Shown: positions 1-9,590, counted from the stretch's first letter. The stretch is 64,000 bases of DNA from an uncultured Lachnospiraceae bacterium (GCA_949472775.1 CASWVG010000007.1:31439-95438); one strand, 5' to 3'. Numbers and translations are program-made. Notes: generated from the letters alone by a model not told the origin.

Positions 1-10
1 ACCCTCCTTC
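1..10 (-). promoter_or_regulatory. Ribosome binding site of the next gene of the ara operon
   Basis: On the minus strand this reads GAAGGAGGGT, a strong Shine-Dalgarno sequence 40 bases after the araA stop codon. The start codon it serves lies beyond the left edge. It shows that the arabinose operon continues, probably with another arabinose gene such as a kinase or epimerase, though that gene is not visible here. Confidence 0.6.
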
Positions 11-49
11 TTTATTTCTGCAGCCTTTTATTCTCTAAATTTCGACGGA

Positions 50-1546
50 TCAGCGGTATGCCGCCTCGTTCCATCTCAGCATATTCTTAAAGTCACGAAT
101 ATTGGTATCCTTGTCAATGATGACGCTCTCGATACCCATCGCGTCAGCCCAGTCTGCCATCTGCTCCACAGTCAGATCATAGGAGAACGCCGTGTGGTGT
201 GCACCACCTGCCAGAATCCACGCAGTCGCACCGATTTCCATATTAGGCTGGGGCGTCCAGAATGCTGTGCCAACCGGAAGCTTCGGCATGGGCTTCTCCA
301 CCTTCTTGCAGTCCACCGCATTGATCAGCAGGCGGAAACGGGTGCCCAGATCAACCAGGGAGCACGCAACCGCAGGGCCTGTCTTTGACGTAAACACCAG
401 ACGGGCGGGATCTTCCCTGTTCCCCATGGAAAGCGGGCATACCTTAATGCCGATGTCGCCTTCCGCAACGGAAGGACATACCTCAAGCATATGCGCCTGC
501 AGAATACCCTCCTTGCCGGGCACGAGATTGTAAGTGTAATCCTCCATCATGGAAGTACCTTTCGCATCCTTGATACCCGCCGTCATCAGCTTCATAATGC
601 GGACCATTGCAGCTACCTTCCAGTCGCCCTCCGCGCCGAAGCCGTAGCCTTTCTCCATCAGTCTCTGGATCGCCAGACCCGGAAGCTGCTTCAGACCGCC
701 AAGCATACCGAAATGCGTTACCACCGCATGATAGTCGTTCTCTACGAGGAATTTCTCAATACCGATCTCCTGCTGCGCCTGCACAGCCACATGTTTTTTG
801 AACTCGTCGAGATCCCTGCCCTCGTCAATAATCTTATATTTGCTGTAGTACTCCTCAACCAGCGCGTTCACATCGCCCTGCGACACAGCGTCCACATACT
901 CCACCACGTCGTTTACGCAGTAATGGTCGATTTCCCAACCGAATTTGATCTGCGCTTCTACCTTATCGCCCTCGGTAACTGCCACATTGTTCATGTTGTC
1001 GCCAAAACGGCACACGCGCACATGGGAGGACTCGATCACACCGATCGCCGTGCGCATCCAGCTTCCAAGCTGATTCTGCACGCTCTCGGACGCCCAATGT
1101 CCGACAATAATCTTGCGCTCGATACCCATGCGGCTCACGATATGCCCGTACTCTCTGTCGCCGTGTGCGGACTGGTTCTCATTCATGAAATCCATATCTA
1201 TGCTATCGTAAGGAATCTCCTCATTGAACTGCGTGTGCAGATGGCAGAGCGGTTTCCGGAACTCCTTCAGCCCGAGAATCCACATCTTCGCCGGAGAAAA
1301 TGTGTGCATCCAGGTAATTACACCCGCACACTCCGGATCGTTGTTCGCGTCATTAAGTGCCTGCCGGATGGAAGCCTGACTGATTAACGTAGGTTTTAAC
1401 ACCACCTCAAAAGGCAGATTGCCGGAGGCATTCAGCCCCTCCACAATTTTCACGGAATGATCCGCCACTTTTCTCAGACACTCATCCCCATACAAGTCCT
1501 GAGACCCCGTGCAAAACCAAAATTTGTAGTTCTTTGCTGCGATCAT
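50..1546 (-). CDS. araA: L-arabinose isomerase
   Basis: Cytoplasmic Mn-dependent enzyme converting L-arabinose to L-ribulose, the first step of arabinose catabolism. The 498 residues match the usual family length of about 500. The four metal ligands known from the E. coli enzyme can be located: Glu in GAEGDWK (about 306), Glu in MEDYTY (about 333), His in QAHMLEV (about 350) and His in GGAHHTAF (about 449). The ATG start is preceded by GAGAGGG. The gene lies downstream of an AraR-type regulator on the same strand, and the 186-base gap between them carries TTGTA/TACAA palindromes that probably control it. The identification is very secure. Confidence 0.97.
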   Translation of the reverse strand: MIAAKNYKFWFCTGSQDLYGDECLRKVADHSVKIVEGLNASGNLPFEVVLKPTLISQASIRQALNDANNDPECAGVITWMHTFSPAKMWILGLKEFRKPLCHLHTQFNEEIPYDSIDMDFMNENQSAHGDREYGHIVSRMGIERKIIVGHWASESVQNQLGSWMRTAIGVIESSHVRVCRFGDNMNNVAVTEGDKVEAQIKFGWEIDHYCVNDVVEYVDAVSQGDVNALVEEYYSKYKIIDEGRDLDEFKKHVAVQAQQEIGIEKFLVENDYHAVVTHFGMLGGLKQLPGLAIQRLMEKGYGFGAEGDWKVAAMVRIMKLMTAGIKDAKGTSMMEDYTYNLVPGKEGILQAHMLEVCPSVAEGDIGIKVCPLSMGNREDPARLVFTSKTGPAVACSLVDLGTRFRLLINAVDCKKVEKPMPKLPVGTAFWTPQPNMEIGATAWILAGGAHHTAFSYDLTVEQMADWADAMGIESVIIDKDTNIRDFKNMLRWNEAAYR

Positions 1547-1610
1547 ACAATGCCCTCTCTTTCTTAATTAAATATTTGTTTTCCTGCGACTAGGCTGCGC
1601 CGGCTCCAAG

Positions 1611-1626
1611 TTGTACATATATACAA
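1611..1626. promoter_or_regulatory. AraR-like operator 1 upstream of araA
   Basis: The sequence TTGTACATATATACAA is an inverted repeat with arms TTGTA/TACAA and a 6-base spacer, about 65 bases before the araA start. Bacillus AraR operators share TTGTAC/GTACAA half sites. Assignment to the neighbouring regulator is inference. A further palindrome, TACATGTA, lies at 1642-1649. Confidence 0.55.
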
Positions 1627-1694
1627 TTTTGTATACAGTATTACATGTATACCACACAGCCATATCCCGCATTTCTTACTATACAGTCTACTAC

Positions 1695-1706
1695 TTGTAC
1701 ATACAA
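1695..1706. promoter_or_regulatory. AraR-like operator 2 between regulator and araA
   Basis: TTGTACATACAA differs by one base from a perfect TTGTACGTACAA palindrome, the core of the Bacillus subtilis AraR box. A TTGTAC half site follows at 1716-1721. The site lies about 27 bases beyond the regulator stop codon, upstream of araA, so it probably mediates arabinose-dependent derepression. Confidence 0.55.
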
Positions 1707-1732
1707 TTAATCAAGTTGTACTCTGCCGCTTT

Positions 1733-2812
1733 TTATATCTTCCGCACCGATCTGCGCGGCACTACGTCCACCTCAAACTCATAAGTCGCGTCAAACCCCG
1801 GATCTTTAATCAGCCGCAGCAGATTTTCCGCTGCCTTTCCGCCGAGGCGTTCCATCGGATGCGGTGTGGAAGCGATAGGCACTTCCCCGAGAATAGCCAG
1901 TTCCGAATCATCCACACTAGCCACCGAAATATCCTGCGGAACCCGGATGCCGTTCTTCTTGAAAATATCCAGAAGTCCGAAAGCCACCTCGTCATTGTAA
2001 CAGAACACTGCCGTACATTCCTTGAACCGTTCCAGTACCTTTCCTGCCGCTTTTTCCAGATTCTGCTTCTCTTCCGTGTCCACCCAGACGATCTGTCCGT
2101 CCTCCACCTCCAGCCCGTCGTCCATCATTGCGTCCATATATCCGGAAAAACGCGCCTGTCCCTGCCCGTCGTCCAGTTTAAAAATGCCACCGATTTTTTT
2201 ATGTCCCATGGAGAGCAGGTATTTTGTCATTTTCCACCCTGCCATATGATCGTTGATGGACACATGCGGAACCTTTAACTGCGGGTAATAGCTGTTGATA
2301 AAGATAACCGGAATCCGTTTCTTGCGGATCTCCTGATAGAGCCGCAGGTTGGGATTGGGAATGCCGCTCTTCGTCGGCTCAACGATCAGCCCCGACACCT
2401 CATCCCGGCTGATAATGTCCTCAAGAATGGTCTTTTCCCGTCCGTGCTGGTTATTGGTAAACGCGATCTGCACCGAATAACCCGCTTCCAGAAGCACATT
2501 CTCAATCCCCTGTATGGTTCGCGGGAAAATATAACCGTCCACATAAGTCGTCACTACAGAAACACGCATCCGCTTTGTCAGGTTCGCCAGACGATTATCG
2601 TTAATATATGTGCCGCTCCCCTGAATCCGGCGTATAATGCCCTCGTTTTCCAAAATGCCGATTGCATGTCTGACAGTCTGGCGGCTCACACCGAACATTT
2701 CTTTCAATGCGTTCTCCGAATACATCTTCTGACCCGGAACGAGCTTTCTCGTCTCTATCTGTTCGTTGATCCATCCAACCAACTCCATGTACTTAGGTGT
2801 TGCCTTTTCCAT
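1733..2812 (-). CDS. araR: AraR-type GntR/LacI-family transcriptional repressor
   Basis: The 359-residue protein has an N-terminal GntR winged helix (about 5-75, with SRQTVRHAIGILENEGIIRR) joined to a LacI/PBP-type effector domain (about 85-355, with VGW-like, DGQGQARFSGY and STPHPMERLG segments). This is the architecture of Bacillus AraR, which releases its operators on binding arabinose. The start chosen is the ATG at 2812, because AAGGGGAATCGT stands directly upstream; a longer reading frame to 2845 has no ribosome site. It lies between the pentose transporter and araA, next to TTGTA/TACAA palindromes. A paralogue lies at 24275-25357. The arabinose assignment rests on context and architecture. 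Confidence 0.85.
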   Translation of the reverse strand: MEKATPKYMELVGWINEQIETRKLVPGQKMYSENALKEMFGVSRQTVRHAIGILENEGIIRRIQGSGTYINDNRLANLTKRMRVSVVTTYVDGYIFPRTIQGIENVLLEAGYSVQIAFTNNQHGREKTILEDIISRDEVSGLIVEPTKSGIPNPNLRLYQEIRKKRIPVIFINSYYPQLKVPHVSINDHMAGWKMTKYLLSMGHKKIGGIFKLDDGQGQARFSGYMDAMMDDGLEVEDGQIVWVDTEEKQNLEKAAGKVLERFKECTAVFCYNDEVAFGLLDIFKKNGIRVPQDISVASVDDSELAILGEVPIASTPHPMERLGGKAAENLLRLIKDPGFDATYEFEVDVVPRRSVRKI

Positions 2813-2893
2813 ACGATTCCCCTTATCTTTTATTCCCGCGGACAACGGGAAAAGTGACTGTCAGCAGACATCCGACTTATCCCACACACGCAC

Positions 2894-2919
2894 AAAGGCT
2901 GCCCTTTCAAGCAGCCCTT
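2894..2919. terminator. Stem-loop between mmsB and the araR-like gene
   Basis: AAAGGCTGC and GCAGCCCTT form a 9-bp stem (one wobble) 19 bases after the mmsB stop. On the minus strand it is followed only by TTTG, so it may be a weak terminator or a processing structure partly uncoupling the transporter from the downstream regulator. Confidence 0.4.
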
Positions 2920-2937
2920 GTCTTTTTAAGGACTAAC

Positions 2938-4110
2938 TTAGCCCTTCTTTCTCTTGGAGATAACGTCCACGGTTACGGCACCGAGAAGAACCGCACCTTT
3001 CACGATCTTCTGAATATCTGTAGACCAGCCGTACAGGGACATACCGTTATTCAGGATACCCATGATAAACGCGCCGACTACCGCACCCATGATTGTACCG
3101 GCACCACCGGCCACTGCCGCGCCACCGATGTAGCAGGATGCGATGGCATCCATCTCGAAGCCGTCGCCGGCCTTCGGGGTGGAAGAGGAGTTACGCGCGG
3201 ATAAAACGATACCTGCAACCGCACTTAAAATTCCCATGTTGGTGTACACCCAGAAGAACACCTTCTTCGTATCGATACCGGAAAGGTTTGCCGCCTTTCT
3301 GTTGCCGCCCAACGCGTAGATCTGACGGCCTGCCACCGTCTTGCTTGTGATGAATCCATACAGTGCGATCAGCAGAGCCATGATGACAAGCACGAACGGA
3401 AGACCGTTGTACTGCGCCAGCTTAAGGAAGCAGAACCAGATGATAAAGAGCATAACCAGCAGTTTCAGTGCAACCTGCCACATAGGATTGGTTGCAAAAT
3501 TGTATTTTTCTTTTGTCTTAATGCTGCGGATCTCATTGAGAACCAGAGCAACAGAAGCAATAACCGCCACTGCGATACAAACCAGATCCAGCGTGCCGTC
3601 CCCAAAGCTGATCTTCGCCGTGGGAAGGAAGCCTGCGCCCAGATATACAAAATTGTCGGGGTGAGGACCCTTTGTCTGTGCCTTTAAGAGCGTATATGTA
3701 AGTCCGCGGCCCATCAGCATCGTAGCCAGCGTCACAACGAAAGGCGGGATGTCCAGATAAGCGATGAAAAAGCCCGCGAACATACCTACCAGAAGACCGA
3801 TCATCAGCGCTACAAAGATTGCTACCCACATATTCAGCTTATAGTCGATCAGAATAATACCTGCTGCCGCGCCTGTAAGAGCTACAACAGAACCAACGCC
3901 CAGATCAACGTTACCGGTCAGCACGCACAGCAGCATACCGATGGCCAGGATAACCACATAACCATTCTGCATGATAAGGTTGTTGATATTAGCCGGGGAA
4001 AGGTTTTTCCCACCCGTCATAATGGCAAAGATAACATAGATGGCAATAAGCGCCAGAAACATACCGTACTGTTTCATGTCAAGATTGACTACTTTTTTCT
4101 TCTCATTCAT
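2938..4110 (-). CDS. mmsB: Multiple-monosaccharide ABC transporter permease (MmsB/GguB type)
   Basis: Integral membrane permease of the CUT2 sugar importer family (390 residues). Its many hydrophobic segments and the conserved stretch LTGNVDLGVGSVVALTG match the RbsC/XylH/GguB family; the length of about 390 residues and the long insert between the middle helices fit GguB rather than RbsC. The start at 4110 is preferred because AAAGGG lies 8 bases upstream; ATG 4116 and GTG 4119 are alternatives. It overlaps the end of the ATPase gene by 8 bases, so translation is probably coupled. It works with the ATPase and the ChvE-type binding protein upstream. Confidence 0.9.
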   Translation of the reverse strand: MNEKKKVVNLDMKQYGMFLALIAIYVIFAIMTGGKNLSPANINNLIMQNGYVVILAIGMLLCVLTGNVDLGVGSVVALTGAAAGIILIDYKLNMWVAIFVALMIGLLVGMFAGFFIAYLDIPPFVVTLATMLMGRGLTYTLLKAQTKGPHPDNFVYLGAGFLPTAKISFGDGTLDLVCIAVAVIASVALVLNEIRSIKTKEKYNFATNPMWQVALKLLVMLFIIWFCFLKLAQYNGLPFVLVIMALLIALYGFITSKTVAGRQIYALGGNRKAANLSGIDTKKVFFWVYTNMGILSAVAGIVLSARNSSSTPKAGDGFEMDAIASCYIGGAAVAGGAGTIMGAVVGAFIMGILNNGMSLYGWSTDIQKIVKGAVLLGAVTVDVISKRKKG

Positions 4111-5662
4111 TTCCATCACCCTTTCTATTATGTGCCATAATACACTGCATAATTTTTTCCTGTGTCAGCTCCTCGTGATTCAGCTCACCTGCGATCTGTC
4201 CCTCGTTGATAACATAAGTTCTGTCACAGGTACCGATGATTTCCGGCATTTCAGAGGAGATGATGAGCACCGCCTTTCCTGCTTTTGCCAGCTCATTGAT
4301 AACACAGTAAATTTCATACTTAGCACCCACGTCGATACCGCGGGTAGGCTCATCCAGAATCAGCACATCCGGCTGTGTCAGCATCCACTTCGCCAGAACC
4401 ACCTTCTGCTGGTTACCGCCGGACAGCGAGCCAACCACCTGCTCGATGGAAGTAGCCTTGACATTAATCCTCTTCTTGTACTCTTCCGCCGCAACGATCT
4501 CATCGTTTCCGTTGATCACACCGTGCTTGGAAAAGAATTTCGGACGGGCCGCTATGGTCATATTCTCCTTGATCTCGCCGATCAGATTCAGACCGTACAC
4601 CTTTCTGTCCTCAGACACATAGGCAAGCTTAGAGTCAATTGCCTGCTTCACAGTCTTCATCTCCACTTCCTTGCCGTTAATCTTAACGGTCCCGGAAATC
4701 TTCTGCCCGTAGCTGTGTCCGAATACGCTCATGGCGAACTCGGTACGCCCCGCACCCATCAGTCCGGCAAGCCCCACTACCTCGCCCGCCTTAACACTGA
4801 TGTTAATATTTTTCAAAACCTGACGATCCGAATCATCGGGATGGTAAACATTCCAATCCTTGACTTCAAAAATGGTATTGCCAATCTTAACACCCTCACG
4901 CACCGGGTAGCGGTTGGTCATCTCACGACCTACCATACCCTTAATCACGCGATCCTCGGACATGTCGTCCTTACCCTTGATCAGCGTTTCAATGGTCTTA
5001 CCATCACGGATGATCGTAACAGAGTCAGATACATATTCGATCTCATTCAACTTATGGGAAATAATAATACAGGTAATTCCCTGTTTCTTAAGCTCCAGCA
5101 TAATGTCCAGAAGCTTTTTACTCTCCTCGTCATTCAGCGCCGCGGTCGGCTCGTCGAGGATCAGGAGTTCTACCTTCTTAGCCATCGCCTTCGCAATCTC
5201 GATGAGCTGCTGTTTGCCGACACCCAGAGAGTTAACCGGCACATTGACATCTTCATGCTCCAGACCTACCCTGGCAAGCATCTCCTGCGCACGCTGTCTG
5301 GTTTTTGTCCAGTCGATAACCCCTTTTGCCGCAAGCTGCTCATTGCCAAGGAACACATTCTCCGCCACTGAGAGAAGCGGACTCAAAGCGAGCTCCTGGT
5401 GGATAATAACGATACCTTTCGCCTCACTGTCCCTCAGATTGTGGAACTTACATGTCTCCCCCTTGTACACAACATCGCCGGAATATGTACCATGAGGCCA
5501 GACACCCGAGAGAACGTTCATCAGCGTAGATTTTCCCGCACCGTTCTCGCCGCACAGAGCATGGATCTCCCCGCGTCTCACCTTCAGATTTACATCATCC
5601 AGCGCCCGGACACCTGAAAATTCCTTGACAATGTGGTTCATTTCCAAGATGTAATCCGACAT
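4103..5662 (-). CDS. mmsA: Multiple-monosaccharide ABC transporter ATP-binding protein (MmsA/GguA type)
   Basis: Cytoplasmic double ATPase (519 residues) energising sugar import. The first nucleotide-binding domain shows Walker A GENGAGKST near residue 37 and Walker B LLILDEPTAAL. The second half has the signature LSGGNQQKV and Walker B VLILDEPTRG but a degenerate Walker A (GLMGAGRTE), as is normal for CUT2 importers. The start at 5662 follows AGGGAGTTGGGAAA; the open frame extends to 5758 but the extra 32 residues are basic and lack family similarity. A run of strong hairpins separates it from the binding-protein gene. Confidence 0.93.
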   Translation of the reverse strand: MSDYILEMNHIVKEFSGVRALDDVNLKVRRGEIHALCGENGAGKSTLMNVLSGVWPHGTYSGDVVYKGETCKFHNLRDSEAKGIVIIHQELALSPLLSVAENVFLGNEQLAAKGVIDWTKTRQRAQEMLARVGLEHEDVNVPVNSLGVGKQQLIEIAKAMAKKVELLILDEPTAALNDEESKKLLDIMLELKKQGITCIIISHKLNEIEYVSDSVTIIRDGKTIETLIKGKDDMSEDRVIKGMVGREMTNRYPVREGVKIGNTIFEVKDWNVYHPDDSDRQVLKNINISVKAGEVVGLAGLMGAGRTEFAMSVFGHSYGQKISGTVKINGKEVEMKTVKQAIDSKLAYVSEDRKVYGLNLIGEIKENMTIAARPKFFSKHGVINGNDEIVAAEEYKKRINVKATSIEQVVGSLSGGNQQKVVLAKWMLTQPDVLILDEPTRGIDVGAKYEIYCVINELAKAGKAVLIISSEMPEIIGTCDRTYVINEGQIAGELNHEELTQEKIMQCIMAHNRKGDGNE

Positions 5663-5693
5663 TTTCCCAACTCCCTTCTCTTTGATATATAAT

Positions 5694-5719
5694 CGGGCGG
5701 GAAAGCTTTTCCCTGCCCG
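5694..5719 (-). promoter_or_regulatory. Strong intercistronic hairpin before mmsA
   Basis: On the minus strand CGGGC-A-GGGAAA pairs with TTTCCC-GCCCG around a three-base loop, an 11-bp stem with one bulge, ending 31 bases before the mmsA start. No T run follows, so it is more likely an mRNA-stabilising or attenuating structure than a complete terminator. Confidence 0.5.
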
Positions 5720-5778
5720 CCGCGCAGTCCGCCCGCCGCGTCGGCAGCATTCTTTCATATGCGGATCTGTGCATAAGA

Positions 5779-5808
5779 GAGGGCGGCAGCAAAACTGCCG
5801 CCGCCCTC
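5779..5808 (-). promoter_or_regulatory. GC-rich hairpin after the chvE-like gene
   Basis: GAGGGCGGCAG pairs with CTGCC-GCC-GCCCTC around a CAAAA loop. It lies about 120 bases after the binding-protein stop and lacks a T tract. Structures of this kind commonly protect the abundant binding-protein message from 3' decay; that role is inferred here. Confidence 0.5.
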
Positions 5809-5929
5809 CTGAAATCTTATAGAAGATTATTCACTGCTTCTCACATTCGCGCCATGCACCGATTGTTACAATTCACACTGAATAGTTGTAAACGGATGCG
5901 AAATCTGGTTTGCATGTGAACTGTACCGA

Positions 5930-7102
5930 TTACTCAGCTAACTGCTCCTCTGTGTAGTAACCGCCCTCTACAATGATCTCCTTGTAGTTGGACTGGTCAA
6001 CTGCTACAGGTGTGCACAGGTAAGAAGGAACTACGATCTTACCATTGTCATACTGCTCGGTATCGTTGATCTCAGGCTCTGCACCCTCAAGCACTGCCTG
6101 TACCATGGTAACGCACTTCTCAGCCAGGAGACGGGTATCCTTGTAGATGGACATGGTCTGCTTGCCGGAGATGATGTTCTTGGTAGCCATCAGCTCTGCG
6201 TCCTGACCAGTGATCATCGGCCAGTTTTCGTCTGTGTAACCAGCACCCTCAAGAGCTGCCTTACAGCCGTATGCGAAACCGTCGAAAGCGGTAGCGCAGA
6301 TGTCAAGATCCTCGTCAGCATAGAAACCTGTCAGATAGTTCTCACAGTTCTGCTGAGCGGTCTCCTGGGACCATCTTAAGATACAGGTGTCATCGAAAGA
6401 AGTTCTGCCGGACTTACAAACCAGTGCGCCGTTGTCCAGATAAGGCTGAAGAACTTCCATCAGACCTGCGTAAAGCATATGTGCGTTGTTATCATCAGGA
6501 GAACCCATGAAGAACTCGATGGTCTTCGGGTCTGCAGGATCAAGACCTGCATTGTCCTCAATGTACTTACCGATTGCGGTACCAACGCCCTTGTTATCAA
6601 AAGTAGCGTAGTAGGAAACTGCATCCGTGTTCATCAGCAGACGGTCGTAAGCGATGATCGGAATACCTGCCTCTTTCGCCTGTGCCTCTACGTTAACCAG
6701 AGCATCAGAGTCGATAGAAGCGATAACCAGGCAGTTTACGCCGGAAGCGATCATGTTCTCAACCTGGGAAACCTGTGCCTGTACATCATCCTCTGCGTAC
6801 TGAAGGTCTACTTCGTAGCCGAGAGCCTCGAGCTGAGCCTTCATGTTCGCGCCGTCATTGATCCATCTCTCGGAAGACTGGGTAGGCATTGCCACACCAA
6901 CCTTCTTGCCGCCGGATGCTGCAGGTGCCTCAGCCGCCGGAGCTTCCTCCGTTGCTGCGTCTGCCGCAGGAGCTTCTTCTGCTGCCGCGGGAGCCTCAGT
7001 CGCTGCGGGAGCTGCTGTCTCCGCCTCGCCGCCGCCACATCCTACAAGCATGGAAGCAACCATTGCTACACTCAGAAATGTGCCTAAAACTTTCTTTTTC
7101 AT
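5930..7102 (-). CDS. chvE: Multiple-monosaccharide-binding lipoprotein (ChvE type)
   Basis: Extracytoplasmic sugar-binding lipoprotein (390 residues) feeding the MmsAB importer. It has a basic start, a hydrophobic segment and a lipobox LVGC (Cys about 22), then an Ala/Pro/Glu-rich linker of about 45 residues that tethers the domain, then a type I periplasmic-binding fold starting at KVGVAMPTQSSERW. That entry motif and GQDAELMATKNI further on match ChvE. It is the first gene of the operon, with AraR-like palindromes upstream at 7168 and 7373, so L-arabinose or a related pentose is the likely cargo; ChvE proteins accept several sugars. Confidence 0.9.
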   Translation of the reverse strand: MKKKVLGTFLSVAMVASMLVGCGGGEAETAAPAATEAPAAAEEAPAADAATEEAPAAEAPAASGGKKVGVAMPTQSSERWINDGANMKAQLEALGYEVDLQYAEDDVQAQVSQVENMIASGVNCLVIASIDSDALVNVEAQAKEAGIPIIAYDRLLMNTDAVSYYATFDNKGVGTAIGKYIEDNAGLDPADPKTIEFFMGSPDDNNAHMLYAGLMEVLQPYLDNGALVCKSGRTSFDDTCILRWSQETAQQNCENYLTGFYADEDLDICATAFDGFAYGCKAALEGAGYTDENWPMITGQDAELMATKNIISGKQTMSIYKDTRLLAEKCVTMVQAVLEGAEPEINDTEQYDNGKIVVPSYLCTPVAVDQSNYKEIIVEGGYYTEEQLAE

Positions 7103-7167
7103 GTTTTCTTTTTCCTCCCTTAGAGTAGTTGTTTCGTACAGGAAACTTGTCTGCCTGTGCCTGTAAG

Positions 7168-7182
7168 TTGTATTCTATACAA
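7168..7182. promoter_or_regulatory. AraR-like operator 3 upstream of chvE
   Basis: TTGTATTCTATACAA has perfect TTGTA/TACAA arms with a 5-base spacer, 66 bases before the chvE start. It matches the arms of the sites upstream of araA, suggesting a shared regulon. Confidence 0.55.
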
Positions 7183-7372
7183 TTTGCCAGTTTTTAAAAT
7201 ATTTTAGGTTTTCGACAAATTTGTAATTGGAACATTTTGCTTAATTGGCACCTAATAAGAAAGTTATTCTGTACATTTTTACCACCGTTTTGTCAGATGA
7301 TATTTCCATTATATCTACATGTCGCTAAATTGTCAATCTTTTTATTCAATATCTACATACATCTCCGCCAAG

Positions 7373-7387
7373 TTGTACAGCATACAA
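7373..7387. promoter_or_regulatory. AraR-like operator 4, distal site upstream of chvE
   Basis: TTGTACAGCATACAA has the same TTGTA/TACAA arms and 5-base spacer as the proximal site, about 270 bases before chvE. Two distant operators at a transporter promoter are typical of loop-forming AraR repression in Bacillus; looping here is inference. Confidence 0.5.
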
Positions 7388-7570
7388 CCTTTGATGAATA
7401 ATGAGGTGCCTTTACAATGAACCGCATGGTCTTCTTCTCCTCCCACGCGTTTCTGCAAAGCAAAAACACGCAATGCCATTATACCCTCCTCCCGTGCAGA
7501 AGAGACAAGTGCTTTACGTGTTTTTTAGAATGATATATATTTTTACATACCGTCCGCTTTCTTTTAAGAC

Positions 7571-9295
7571 TTAGATTTTAAACTCACCTACCAGTCCTTC
7601 CACATCACCCGTGAGCACCAACAGTTTATCCATGGCCTCGGACACCTCCTCCAGATTCGCGGACTGTTCTGCAACCACCGCGCTGACCTCGTTGATCTCC
7701 GTCACATTGCCGTCCGCGGCTTCCTTGACGGTTCCCATGCTCTCCATGGCCTCCTGGATTTTCCCGGTCAGAACCTCAACGCCGCTTATAATGTCCTCCA
7801 CGTTATTGCTGACCTCGTCCGTACCGGCGGTGATAATCTCAAAGCTGTCCTTCGCCTCGCCCGTCATCTGATTGCCTTTCTCAAGCTGGTCAAGGCTCTC
7901 CCTCAGCCTTGCTGTCATCTGATCCGCCTGACTGCTCACCGCCTCAATCATCTTGCCAATATGGGCTGCCGCTGCCTGTGAATCATCTGCCAGATTCCGG
8001 ATTTCCGTAGCAACCACCGCGAAACCTCTCCCGGCTTCCCCGGCTCTCGCCGCCTCAATGGATGCGTTTAACGACAACAGATTCGTCTGGGAAGCTATGG
8101 AAGAAATAGACGCCAGTGCCTCCGTCATTCCTCTCGTGTTCTCACCGAAGGAAGCAAATACGCTCTCCATCTCCTGCATGGAGCGGTTGACCTCACGCAT
8201 CTGCTCCACATAAGCCATGATTTTCTGCATACCGTCTCTGGCATTATCCCGCGTCTTTCCTGCGTTTCCGTGAATCGCCTCGGCGTAGTCCGCCACCTTT
8301 TTCGCGATGTCGCCCATGTCGCCGATCTGCACCTGTGCGCGGCTGACCTCCGCCTGCTGTCTCTCCAGAGCCGCCAGCATCCCTTCCACCGCATCGGCAA
8401 TACGGCTTCCACCCTGCGCATTCTCATCCACACTGTTATTAACTGTCGCAGTTGCCATTTTCAGCTCTGACATATTGGTCGCCACTTTACTGATCAGATG
8501 TACCAGGCTGCCCTGCATTTTGTTGAAAGCTGACGCGGCGCGTCCCGCCTCATCCCTGCTTTTTACCTTGATGTCCTCGCTCGTCAGATCCCCCTCCGAC
8601 ATAACCGAGAGTTTCTTTTCGAGCTGTATGATAGGCGCGGTAATACTCTTTGTCAAAGCAAAAGCTGCCGTCAGAACCACAACCGATGTGATCAGAACGA
8701 TCACTACTATCAGATTTCTCATATTGCTGAACGCACTCTGTATCTCATCCGCTACCTGCTCGCTTCTCGCAATCTCCGAAGCAAGGAGCGTCTCCGCGCT
8801 GGTGCTGACAAAGCTCATGCTGCCGCTCATATTCTGCGCCGCGTTCAGACCTTTCGATGAATACTGGGTTCCACAGGCAGCCTGCAGTTCCCGGAAGGAT
8901 GCGATAAACTTCCCCGCCTCGGAAGCAAATTTGTCAAACTGGTTGCGCATCTCCGAGTACTCCGCCTCCTGGGGTATGTTCTCTCCGACTTCCGCCACAT
9001 ACTGCTCCATGGTATCCATGATTTCCACATGTCCGCTGGATGCAAGGTCACCGCCAGTGCTGCACTTAACGACAACGGTGCGTCCCAGATAGGAAGCGTT
9101 ATCCTTGACGAACGTCACCTTGCTGATGCTGTCAAGAATCTGGGAATACTGCGCATTATATTTGCTGGATCTGTCCACCAGTATCATCATTAACGCGATC
9201 AGTACAACCAGTGTGCACAAAATGCAGGCATTGATCTTAAGTCTGATCCCCGCACCTTTATTATTCTTCGTCGTCTTTTGTCTCTTCATTTGCAT
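7571..9295 (-). CDS. Methyl-accepting chemotaxis protein
   Basis: Membrane chemoreceptor (574 residues). A first membrane helix (about 20-42) is followed by an external sensor region of about 145 residues, a second helix (about 190-212), a HAMP domain ([18 protein letters not shown]) and a long cytoplasmic signalling coiled coil. The CheA/CheW-binding hairpin tip reads [17 protein letters not shown]. The ligand domain is not recognisable, so the attractant is unknown. The start at 9295 is chosen because GGAAGGAG lies 7 bases upstream; ATG 9301 sits directly on that site. It overlaps the preceding small membrane-protein gene by 35 bases, implying one transcript. Confidence 0.92.
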   Translation of the reverse strand: MQMKRQKTTKNNKGAGIRLKINACILCTLVVLIALMMILVDRSSKYNAQYSQILDSISKVTFVKDNASYLGRTVVVKCSTGGDLASSGHVEIMDTMEQYVAEVGENIPQEAEYSEMRNQFDKFASEAGKFIASFRELQAACGTQYSSKGLNAAQNMSGSMSFVSTSAETLLASEIARSEQVADEIQSAFSNMRNLIVVIVLITSVVVLTAAFALTKSITAPIIQLEKKLSVMSEGDLTSEDIKVKSRDEAGRAASAFNKMQGSLVHLISKVATNMSELKMATATVNNSVDENAQGGSRIADAVEGMLAALERQQAEVSRAQVQIGDMGDIAKKVADYAEAIHGNAGKTRDNARDGMQKIMAYVEQMREVNRSMQEMESVFASFGENTRGMTEALASISSIASQTNLLSLNASIEAARAGEAGRGFAVVATEIRNLADDSQAAAAHIGKMIEAVSSQADQMTARLRESLDQLEKGNQMTGEAKDSFEIITAGTDEVSNNVEDIISGVEVLTGKIQEAMESMGTVKEAADGNVTEINEVSAVVAEQSANLEEVSEAMDKLLVLTGDVEGLVGEFKI

Positions 9296-9590
9296 CCACA
9301 TACTCCTTCCGAATCAGTTTTTTCGCCGATAAGATCAGGATCGCACCGCCCGCCGCCACAAAAACAACAATCGCTATCGCGATAAATATCCTGTCGTTCC
9401 CTGTGGTATCTCCAAACCCCTGTATCAGACCAAACGCCAGATACAGCACATAAGCTGACACAAGAATGCGAAGCGTAAGTCCCACTTTCGTGTCCCTGTA
9501 TTTTTTATTCTCTTTTTCGTCCGGGCCGTCAGCCGTCTGATGTATATCCGGCAGACCGCCATTTTCTTTCTCCGTCAGATTCTCTCCCAA
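9261..9590 (-). CDS. Small two-TM membrane protein in chemoreceptor operon
   Basis: Hypothetical protein of 109 residues with a polar N-terminus (about 1-40), two membrane helices (about 45-62 and 70-88) and an acidic C-terminal tail. I recognise no family. A TTG start at 9590 is favoured because GGAGGAG stands 6 bases upstream; the frame opens at another TTG, 9605. It sits between two chemoreceptor genes, 47 bases after one and overlapping the other, so it may be a receptor accessory protein, but nothing in the sequence proves this. Confidence 0.65.
   Translation of the reverse strand: MGENLTEKENGGLPDIHQTADGPDEKENKKYRDTKVGLTLRILVSAYVLYLAFGLIQGFGDTTGNDRIFIAIAIVVFVAAGGAILILSAKKLIRKEYVDANEETKDDEE

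Larger units (their letters stand above)
7103..7570. other. Control region upstream of the pentose transporter operon
   Basis: This 468-base AT-rich stretch has no gene. It lies after the stop of the chemotaxis receptor gene and before chvE, both on the minus strand. It holds two AraR-like palindromes 205 bases apart, a spacing that would allow DNA looping. I could not pick a convincing -35/-10 pair. A weak CGCGTTT/AAACACG inverted repeat near 7447-7471 may end the receptor transcript. Confidence 0.5.

Noticed and set aside
4040..5371. Long plus-strand open frame (443 codons) opposite mmsA
   Set aside because: Antisense to an unmistakable ABC ATPase; no ribosome site and no domain in the translation.
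5880..5900. Possible cre (catabolite repression) site near GTAAACGGATGCG
   Set aside because: It has several mismatches to the consensus and lies after the chvE stop rather than in a promoter.
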